Origin: Blautia sp.
Lineage (GTDB): Bacteria; Bacillota; Clostridia; Lachnospirales; Lachnospiraceae
DNA: 5,583 nucleotides
NCBI GenBank assembly: GCA_017420455.1
Contig: JAFOJB010000173.1
Location: 1-5,583 of the forward strand
Direction: 5' to 3'
The notes under the pieces are model-generated. The model searched no databases. It was not told the DNA's origin and saw only the letters and a program-made list of their open reading frames with translations. Shown in pieces: positions 1-4,774 of the stretch. The position numbers and the translations under genes are program-made. Numbering within the stretch: the stretch's first letter is position 1; every line of letters begins with the position of its first letter.

Positions 1-115
1 CCATATTGAAAACTGCATTGTAGAAAGCCGCGACACCATCAGAGCAAACTCGTATTACTGCGGCGAGGGTGAAGTCAAGATCGTCGTAGAAAAGAACGAG
101 CGTTACATACTGTAG
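1..115 (+). CDS. glgD: C-terminal end of probable GlgD (glucose-1-phosphate adenylyltransferase-like subunit), 5' truncated by window
   Basis: Reading from base 2, an open frame of 37 codons runs to a TAG at 113-115. The tail contains ENCIVESRDTI, then GEGEVKIVVEKNERYIL. This resembles the end of the left-handed beta-helix domain of GlgD-type ADP-glucose pyrophosphorylase subunits in Clostridia, where a hexapeptide-repeat coil (ENCIVES) is followed by a short closing strand. GlgD pairs with GlgC to make ADP-glucose from glucose-1-phosphate and ATP for glycogen synthesis; the GlgD subunit is usually regarded as regulatory. The catalytic nucleotidyltransferase domain lies outside the window, so it cannot be checked. 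The next gene on the same strand is spoVG, and a glgC-glgD-spoVG order is, to my knowledge, common in Clostridia, which supports the call. The main alternative is another hexapeptide-repeat nucleotidyltransferase. The family is recognised from memory of the C-terminal motif, not from a search. Confidence 0.68.
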   Translation, partial: HIENCIVESRDTIRANSYYCGEGEVKIVVEKNERYIL

Positions 116-119
116 TGTT

Positions 120-156
120 CGTCAGGCGCACAATTGCAGCTTCCTGGAAGCTGACG
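120..156 (+). promoter_or_regulatory. Stem-forming segment in the spoVG 5' leader
   Basis: The 77-nt gap between the glgD-like stop and spoVG holds two overlapping inverted repeats. The inner one is CAGCTTCC-T-GGAAGCTG at 137-153, a perfect 8+8 arrangement with one central base; a real hairpin would open the middle pairs. The outer one is CGTCAG at 120-125 with CTGACG at 151-156. Bases 151-153 belong to both, so the two stems compete in part. No T-run follows, so this is not a rho-independent terminator. It could be a processing site, a 5' stabilising hairpin or a regulatory leader. The pairing is seen directly; any function is inference. Confidence 0.35.
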
Positions 157-192
157 GTTGGCAGTGCCGCAATATAAAAAGGAGGAAACATC

Positions 193-477
193 ATGAACAT
201 TACTGATGTGCGTGTAAGAAAAGTGGCAAAAGAAGGCAAAATGAAAGCGGTAGTATCCATCACCATAGACGATGAGTTTGTGGTACACGATATCAAGGTG
301 ATCGAAGGCGAAAAGGGGCTTTTCATCGCCATGCCAAGCCGGAAAGCTACTGATGGTGAGTACAGGGATATCGCCCATCCCATTAATTCTGAAACAAGAG
401 ACCGCATCCAGAAAATCATTCTGGAGAAATATGAAGAAGCACTGGAAAGCGGCGGGGACGAGGAATCTGTTGAGTAA
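193..477 (+). CDS. spoVG: SpoVG family RNA-binding regulator
   Basis: This 94-residue protein matches the SpoVG family along its whole length; the B. subtilis protein is about 97 residues. Diagnostic stretches are [11 protein letters not shown] at the start, a strand-rich core with [21 protein letters not shown], then [10 protein letters not shown] and YRDIAHPIN, and an acidic helical C-terminus. SpoVG proteins are small cytoplasmic RNA/nucleic-acid-binding regulators. In Bacillus spoVG was found through effects on sporulation and septation, and in Staphylococcus and Listeria it affects virulence, cell-wall and motility genes. The start is fixed by AAAGGAGG at 178-185, seven bases before the ATG. 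The gene follows a probable glgD on the same strand and is closed by a strong terminator at 572-611. No convincing promoter is visible in the 77-nt gap, so it may be read with glgD or from a promoter inside that gene. The protein looks intact. Confidence 0.97.
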   Translation: MNITDVRVRKVAKEGKMKAVVSITIDDEFVVHDIKVIEGEKGLFIAMPSRKATDGEYRDIAHPINSETRDRIQKIILEKYEEALESGGDEESVE

Positions 478-571
478 CCATCTGCGTACAGAGGAATCAC
501 CATGATGCAGAACATCTTGACGGACAACATAAAATGGTGAAGCCGATCCTTTTATTATCAGGAAAGGTCTT
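478..571 (+). other. spoVG 3' untranslated region
   Basis: About 94 bases lie between the spoVG stop and the terminator stem. No conserved gene is recognised. The only coding possibility is a 12-codon frame at 502-540 preceded by AGAGGA, which is discussed as a finding and not accepted as a gene. The rest most likely serves as the 3' untranslated part of the spoVG transcript. Confidence 0.5.
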
Positions 572-611
572 AAAAAGCGGATCCCCCGCAGGCGGGAGAT
601 CCGCTTTTTTT
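572..611. terminator. Bidirectional rho-independent terminator between spoVG and the ATPase gene
   Basis: A 12-bp perfect stem pairs 572-583 (AAAAAGCGGATC) with 598-609 (GATCCGCTTTTT). After a C/A mismatch, an inner CCCG/CGGG stem (585-588 with 593-596) encloses a four-base CAGG loop. On the plus strand the stem runs into seven T residues (605-611). On the minus strand the outer A-run is read as five T residues. It can therefore end spoVG transcription rightward and the asnS-nuclease-ATPase transcript leftward, as its position between two convergent units suggests. Confidence 0.93.
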
Positions 612-616
612 CTTCC

Positions 617-648
617 TTCAGGGCTTCGCCCGCCGGCGGGGCTCTGAA
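617..648 (-). other. GC-rich imperfect hairpin downstream of the ATPase gene
   Basis: TTCAG at 617-621 can pair with CTGAA at 644-648. The centre contains a perfect 12-nt palindrome, CCCGCCGGCGGG (629-640), and an alternative small stem GGGC-TTC-GCCC (621-631). It lies between the ATPase stop codon and the main terminator, so it would be in the 3' end of the leftward transcript. There is no T-run immediately after it on the minus strand, so it is probably not a terminator by itself. It may block 3' exonucleases or act as the first of two tandem hairpins. Confidence 0.3.
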
Positions 649-654
649 ATTTAT

Positions 655-2184
655 TTACAGGAGCAGGCTCTGATAGGGTATATCTTCCCTTTCCAGGATC
701 TCCATCTCCCGCCTGTTGCAGGTACTGATGATGATCTGGCGGTTTTCTTTATGAAGCCATTGCAGCACTCCTGTCAGCCGCTCCTCGTCATACATCCCGA
801 ATACATCGTCCAGTATCACAGGAAAGGGTTCCCTGGTACAGAAAAGCTCGCCGGCTGCCATTCGCAGTGCAAAATAGATCTGCTCCAGAGTTCCTCTGCT
901 GAGCCTTTCGAGAGACACGCTTCTCTCCTCCGTGTTCACCGTCATATGCAGGTTCTGGTCCATAAGTACCTGCGTATATTTTCCTCCCGTGATCTCGGAG
1001 AGGATCTGGGAGGTTCTTCTCTGGAGCGAAAGTCCCACCTCGCCGGTAATTCTGCCGGACAGCTCCTCTATGGTCTCCAGAGCCAGCGTCAGGGCCTGTA
1101 CCTCCTGGTCTTCCGGTACGGGCGTATGAAGGAGCTTCTCATATTCCTGATATTCCGCCCGAAGATTCTCGTAATCTGTTCCTTTCTCCTCCAGATTCTT
1201 CTCCAGATTTCCTCTGTCCCACCGGATTTTTTTCTGCCGGTTCACCCACTTTTCCAGAAGCCTTCTTTTTTTCCTGCGCTCCCTCTCCAGGGAACGAAGA
1301 CGGAGAAGACCGATGAGAAACAGGACAACGCCGAGAAAAAGCAGCCCGGTCAGGACCACAGCCTGACTGTGAAGGAAGACCGCCCCCAGGACGCAGAGCA
1401 AAGGCAGGACCGTAAAAATGATCCTGACACGCCTTATCCTTTCCCGGATCTCTTCCAGATGCTCTGCCAGCACCGTTTCGCTGCGCCGTCCGTCTCTGCC
1501 CTGCAGATCATTTTCCTCCGCGGCTTCCTGCCTGTCCAGCAGATCATCGATCTCCTTTTCCAGGTATTCCATCTTGGCAGAGACCTTATTCCTCTCTGCC
1601 TCGATCTCTTTTCTCCTTCTCTGGGCGGTTCCCTGGAAACCCTTGCGGGACATTTTCAGCATCTGGGAAGCCTTCTGCAGGTTCATGGAGCTGTCGATAC
1701 TCCCCTGATAGCCGGCCATATAGTTCTGCAGCTCCCGCACAAGGTCCTGTCCTGTTACGCTTTTAAGCTGACCGACGGAAACCGTGTTATCGTAGATCAC
1801 CTCGCTGACATCCCCCAGGATTCTCTCAAGGCTTCCGTTCTCTGCATCTGCGATGGCCCCGGTGGTTTCCGACAGCAGCTCCTGATAGGGACGGCTCCGG
1901 CTGAAATTCCGGGTCAGGCGGAAATTCTCCCCGCAGCTTTCAAACCACAGGATTCCGCCGTACTGGCCGGGGTTTTCCCAGGGCTCGTAGGCCGTATAGA
2001 CGTCATTTCTGGCGGCCCTTCCCCGCTGTCTGGAAATTCCGTAAAGCATACTCTTGAGAAAAGTATGGATCGTGGTCTTTCCGCTTTCGTTTTCCCCGTA
2101 CAGCACATTGATCCCGTCTGTCAGTTCGAAGGTCTTGTTATTGATTTTCCCAAAATTCTTTATGGTCAGTTTTCTGATGATCAT
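655..2184 (-). CDS. Compact YhaN-like SbcC/Rad50-type ATPase with central transmembrane hairpin
   Basis: This 509-residue protein has split ABC-ATPase lobes. The N-lobe opens with KLTIKNFGKI and the Walker A GENESGKT (30-37), with a probable Q-loop SVGQL (136-140). The C-lobe has the signature LSRGTLEQ (428-435), Walker B VILDD (456-460) and a switch region IIISTCNRRE (484-493). Between them lie charged helices (about 187-250 and 297-352) typical of a coiled coil. At its tip are two adjacent hydrophobic segments (about 255-272 and 275-295) flanked by arginines. No CxxC zinc hook is present. This layout matches the YhaN family (AAA_23/AAA_27-like), but B. subtilis YhaN is roughly 960 residues, so this is a much shortened form. 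It probably couples ATP binding to control of the adjacent YhaO/SbcD-like nuclease, at the membrane. The ATG overlaps the nuclease stop (ATGA, 2181-2184) and is preceded by GGAG at 2193-2196, which implies translational coupling. The role in DNA repair is inferred from the family. Confidence 0.88.
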   Translation of the reverse strand: MIIRKLTIKNFGKINNKTFELTDGINVLYGENESGKTTIHTFLKSMLYGISRQRGRAARNDVYTAYEPWENPGQYGGILWFESCGENFRLTRNFSRSRPYQELLSETTGAIADAENGSLERILGDVSEVIYDNTVSVGQLKSVTGQDLVRELQNYMAGYQGSIDSSMNLQKASQMLKMSRKGFQGTAQRRRKEIEAERNKVSAKMEYLEKEIDDLLDRQEAAEENDLQGRDGRRSETVLAEHLEEIRERIRRVRIIFTVLPLLCVLGAVFLHSQAVVLTGLLFLGVVLFLIGLLRLRSLERERRKKRRLLEKWVNRQKKIRWDRGNLEKNLEEKGTDYENLRAEYQEYEKLLHTPVPEDQEVQALTLALETIEELSGRITGEVGLSLQRRTSQILSEITGGKYTQVLMDQNLHMTVNTEERSVSLERLSRGTLEQIYFALRMAAGELFCTREPFPVILDDVFGMYDEERLTGVLQWLHKENRQIIISTCNRREMEILEREDIPYQSLLL

Positions 2185-3233
2185 CTGCTTGTCTCCAGCA
2201 AGGCCTGCAGCCCATAATACAGAGCCTTTTCCTCCACGGGGGTCAGCGCTCTGCCGGAGAAATAATCGATATAATCTCCTACCAGAGTTCCCCAGTATTG
2301 TTTTTGCAGAAGCTCCAGATCATAAAGAGGCCTCGTGGCGTCCTCCACCAGAAGAACATTTCCAAGGCTTTTGAAACGCTCCGGAAGCAGCAGGAGCTCG
2401 GGAGCTCTTTCGCCTCTTAAATGAATCTGATAAATATTCTCTTTTCCCTTTCTTATGATTTCCCTGGCGACCATATCCTCCACGGAACCCTGGGTGGACT
2501 CCTCGTTCAGGGTAACGACGATCTGCTCGTAGGAACGGCAGGCAAAGGGAACCAGCCGTACCCGGAGCCGCTCATTTTCCAGCCAGCCCTCGATAAACCC
2601 GTGCTGTCCGGTCTCGCTGCGGTCGAGGGGCTCCGGCGAACCGCTGTACCCGGCGCCGCTTTTGATCATCAGCTCCGGCTTATGGATATGTCCCAGGGCA
2701 AGATAATCAAACCCTGACGCGGAGAGGGCAGGAATATTCATGGGAACATGCTCCAGGTCTCCCCCGTGGGCCAGGAGAATATGAAGACCTTCTCCCTCCA
2801 TCGGAGCAAGTCCCTGCAGCAGCTCCTGCCTTATTTCACGATGATGAAAACTGAAGCCGTACACATAGACCGGCAGGAGGGGATCCTTTACGCAGGTGAC
2901 CTTTTCTTCCATGAAAAAAGTGACATTCTCTGCCCAGGCAAAGCCCCGGTACCCTCCCTCCCTGCGGATATAGTCATGATTTCCGGCGATCATGTAGATC
3001 CGGGTATCCGGTATCGTGGTAAAAAGATAATTTACTTCCTTTAATTCCCGGAGCAGCGGCTGTCTGTGGAAAAGATCTCCGGCAATAAATAACAAATCCA
3101 CCGGATTCTCGCGTATATACGCGATAACCCGGCGGAATGTTTCCCAGATCTCTTCTCCCCGTTTACTGCTCCAAGGCCATCCCTTATCCGGAACGGCCCC
3201 AAGATGCACATCTGCAAGATGAATAAAACGCAA
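2181..3233 (-). CDS. YhaO/SbcD-like metallophosphoesterase (DNA exonuclease family)
   Basis: This 350-residue protein carries the full calcineurin-like phosphoesterase motif set of the Mre11/SbcD/YhaO group: HLADVHLG with D8 and H10, IAGDLFHR with D53 and H56, AGNHDY (83-88), LLAHGGD with H156, and LGHIHKPE with H182 and H184. These residues normally bind two Mn2+ ions for phosphodiester cleavage. Residues after about 215 form the variable C-terminal part that in SbcD-like proteins contacts the partner ATPase. The length is somewhat below B. subtilis YhaO (about 400). Its stop overlaps the ATG of the YhaN-like ATPase gene, so the two products probably form a complex. The start is TTG (3231-3233), chosen because AGGAGGG lies seven bases before it and no other start fits that site. 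The gap to asnS is 29 nt, so it is probably co-transcribed with it. All metal ligands appear intact. Exact substrates are unknown. Confidence 0.92.
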   Translation of the reverse strand: MRFIHLADVHLGAVPDKGWPWSSKRGEEIWETFRRVIAYIRENPVDLLFIAGDLFHRQPLLRELKEVNYLFTTIPDTRIYMIAGNHDYIRREGGYRGFAWAENVTFFMEEKVTCVKDPLLPVYVYGFSFHHREIRQELLQGLAPMEGEGLHILLAHGGDLEHVPMNIPALSASGFDYLALGHIHKPELMIKSGAGYSGSPEPLDRSETGQHGFIEGWLENERLRVRLVPFACRSYEQIVVTLNEESTQGSVEDMVAREIIRKGKENIYQIHLRGERAPELLLLPERFKSLGNVLLVEDATRPLYDLELLQKQYWGTLVGDYIDYFSGRALTPVEEKALYYGLQALLETSR

Positions 3234-3240
3234 GAGATCT

Positions 3241-3247
3241 CCCTCCT
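3241..3247 (-). promoter_or_regulatory. Strong Shine-Dalgarno site that fixes a TTG start
   Basis: On the minus strand the sequence AGGAGGG is followed by seven bases and then TTG CGT TTT, encoding the first residues of the phosphoesterase (MRFIHLAD). The D8/H10 motif falls where it does in the family, so the TTG is very likely the true start. CTCC, three bases upstream of GGAG, could pair with it and partly hide the site. Confidence 0.85.
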
Positions 3248-3250
3248 GTG

Positions 3251-3262
3251 GAGCTGCAGCTC
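3251..3262. repeat. 12-nt perfect palindrome between asnS and the nuclease gene
   Basis: GAGCTGCAGCTC reads the same on both strands and directly abuts the asnS stop codon (3263-3265). A shorter palindrome, GAGATCTC (3234-3241), lies on the other side of the ribosome binding site. As RNA the larger one could form only a 4-bp stem with a TGCA loop, so it is weak. It is too short to be a terminator and has no T-run. It may be coincidental. Confidence 0.4.
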
Positions 3263-4654
3263 TTAAAGGTCACAGTTGTTCACGGTTCTGGGGAAGGGAA
3301 TCACATCCCGGATATTGCCCATGCCGGTAAGATACATGACGCATCTTTCAAAGCCAAGGCCGAAGCCCGCGTGGCGGGTAGTTCCGTATTTACGGAGATC
3401 CAGATAGAAATCATAGTCCTCTTCCCGCATTCCCAGTTCTTCAATACGGTTTTTCAGCTTTTCGTAATCGTCCTCTCTCTGACTTCCTCCGATAATCTCG
3501 CCGATCCCGGGAACAAGGCAGTCCATGGCAGCGACGGTTTTTCCGTCCTCATTCAGTTTCATGTAAAAGGCCTTGATCTCCTTCGGATAATCCGTGACAA
3601 ACACCGGTTTTTTGAAGATTTCCTCTGTCAGATAGCGCTCATGCTCTGTCTGCAGGTCGCATCCCCAGAACACCTTGTATTCAAACTTGTCGTTGTTTTT
3701 CATGAGGATATCTACAGCCTCGGTATAGGTCACATGGCCGAATTCGGAATTCAGCACATGGTTCAGACGGTCCAGGAGGCCTTTATCCACGAAGGAGTTG
3801 AAGAAGTTCATCTCCTCCGGAGCATTCTCCAGCACATAGCGGATCACATATTTCAGCATGGCCTCGGCCAGCTCCATGTCGTCCTGCAGGTCCGCGAAGG
3901 CGACCTCGGGCTCGATCATCCAGAACTCTGCCGCATGGCGTGTAGTATTGGAATTCTCCGCACGGAAGGTAGGGCCGAAGGTGTAAACATTCCGGAAGGC
4001 CTGTGCGAAGATCTCGGCGTTCAGCTGGCCGCTGACCGTAAGATTGGTTCCTTTTCCAAAGAAATCCTTCGAAAAGTCCACCTTTCCCTCCCCGGTCTTC
4101 GGTACATCCGAAAGGTCCAGGGTAGTTACCTGGAACATTTCACCGGCACCTTCTGCATCACTTCCGGTAATCAGCGGGGTATGTACATACACAAAGCCTC
4201 TTTCCTGGAAGAAGCGGTGGATGGCGTAAGCGCAGAGAGAACGGACACGAAACACTGCCTGGAAGGTATTGGTTCTGGGACGGAGATGCGTCATCGTCCG
4301 CAGGAACTCCAGAGAATGTCTCTTCTTCTGAAGCGGATAGTCCGGCGCGGAGGCTCCCTCCACAGTTACCTCTTCAGCCTGGATCTCGAAGGGCTGCTTT
4401 GCATCCGGTGTCGCCACCAGCGTACCCTTTACCAGGATTGCCGCTCCTACGTTCAGGCGGGAGATCTCGGCGAAATTCTCCATGGTACCATGATATACCA
4501 CCTGCAGGGTCTCAAAATACGTACCATCGTGCAGCACGATAAAGCCGAAGGCTTTGGAGTCCCTGATACTCCTGACCCAGCCGCCGACGCTGATCTCTTT
4601 TCCCAGGTATTTTTCCCGGTCTCTGTATATGTCTTTTACAGTTATAAGGTTCAT
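3263..4654 (-). CDS. asnS: Asparagine--tRNA ligase (AsnRS)
   Basis: This 463-residue class II aminoacyl-tRNA synthetase is full length; the E. coli enzyme is about 466. It charges tRNA-Asn with asparagine using ATP, in the cytoplasm. Residues 1 to about 105 form the OB-fold anticodon-binding domain ([19 protein letters not shown]). The catalytic domain shows motif 1 around [21 protein letters not shown]'s opening (154-164 onward), motif 2 [19 protein letters not shown] (226-244) with its ATP-binding arginine, and motif 3 [16 protein letters not shown] (430-445), ending in RDVIPFPRT (449-457). The ending and the length separate it from bacterial AspRS, which has a large inserted domain. The ATG is preceded by AAAGGA ten bases upstream. 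A sigma-A-like promoter lies at 4728-4756. The 29-nt gap to the phosphoesterase gene suggests it heads a three-gene transcript. No T-box leader is present, although some Firmicutes asnS genes have one. Confidence 0.98.
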   Translation of the reverse strand: MNLITVKDIYRDREKYLGKEISVGGWVRSIRDSKAFGFIVLHDGTYFETLQVVYHGTMENFAEISRLNVGAAILVKGTLVATPDAKQPFEIQAEEVTVEGASAPDYPLQKKRHSLEFLRTMTHLRPRTNTFQAVFRVRSLCAYAIHRFFQERGFVYVHTPLITGSDAEGAGEMFQVTTLDLSDVPKTGEGKVDFSKDFFGKGTNLTVSGQLNAEIFAQAFRNVYTFGPTFRAENSNTTRHAAEFWMIEPEVAFADLQDDMELAEAMLKYVIRYVLENAPEEMNFFNSFVDKGLLDRLNHVLNSEFGHVTYTEAVDILMKNNDKFEYKVFWGCDLQTEHERYLTEEIFKKPVFVTDYPKEIKAFYMKLNEDGKTVAAMDCLVPGIGEIIGGSQREDDYEKLKNRIEELGMREEDYDFYLDLRKYGTTRHAGFGLGFERCVMYLTGMGNIRDVIPFPRTVNNCDL

Positions 4655-4694
4655 GTTATATCCGTCCTTTTTCTATTCGTTTTTAAACAAAGTG

Positions 4695-4716
4695 AAAATC
4701 CCTGCTGCGGGGTTTT
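4695..4716 (-). other. Hairpin in the SGNH-asnS gap (asnS leader stem or weak terminator)
   Basis: AAAATCCC (4695-4702) faces GGGGTTTT (4709-4716) across a six-base TGCTGC loop. On the minus strand one position is a C/A mismatch, leaving CCC/GGG plus AAAA/TTTT. It ends in four T residues followed by CAC, so it could be a weak terminator for the SGNH gene. However, it lies downstream of the predicted asnS promoter, so it would also form at the very 5' end of the asnS mRNA. Which role is real cannot be decided from the sequence. Confidence 0.4.
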
Positions 4717-4727
4717 GGCTGTTACCC

Positions 4728-4756
4728 AGTATAAAACAATTCTTTTCCCCGCGCAA
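4728..4756 (-). promoter_or_regulatory. Predicted sigma-A-type promoter of asnS
   Basis: On the minus strand a -35-like TTGCGC (4751-4756) is separated by exactly 17 bases from a -10 box TATACT (4728-4733), which differs from TATAAT at one position. The -35 box is weak, matching only its first three bases. Transcription would start near 4720, giving a leader of about 65 nt before the asnS ATG. Position, spacing and the -10 box support it; the start point is not measured. Confidence 0.6.
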
Positions 4757-4774
4757 GAGTAATGATAAAGAGAT

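Noticed and set aside
173..178. TATAAA as a -10 promoter box for spoVG
   Set aside because: It is directly beside the Shine-Dalgarno site; a start about seven bases later would remove the ribosome binding site from the transcript.
75..530. Minus-strand open frame opposite spoVG
   Set aside because: It overlaps the whole of a highly conserved spoVG gene that has a perfect ribosome binding site. The antisense peptide is Ser/Phe/Met-rich with no known domain.
751..2217. Plus-strand open frame of about 488 codons opposite the ATPase gene
   Set aside because: Also in codon register with the minus-strand gene and explained by the same codon avoidance. The peptide is rich in His, Gln, Leu and Pro, as expected of an antisense translation.
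3248..4762. Plus-strand open frame of about 504 codons opposite asnS
   Set aside because: Its codons are exactly in register with the asnS codons on the other strand, so it stays open simply because asnS avoids TTA, CTA and TCA codons. The translation has no recognisable domain, while asnS is a certain gene.
4655..4774. T-box riboswitch upstream of asnS
   Set aside because: The gap is only 120 nt, shorter than a T-box leader, and lacks the conserved AGGGTGG-type T-box sequence.
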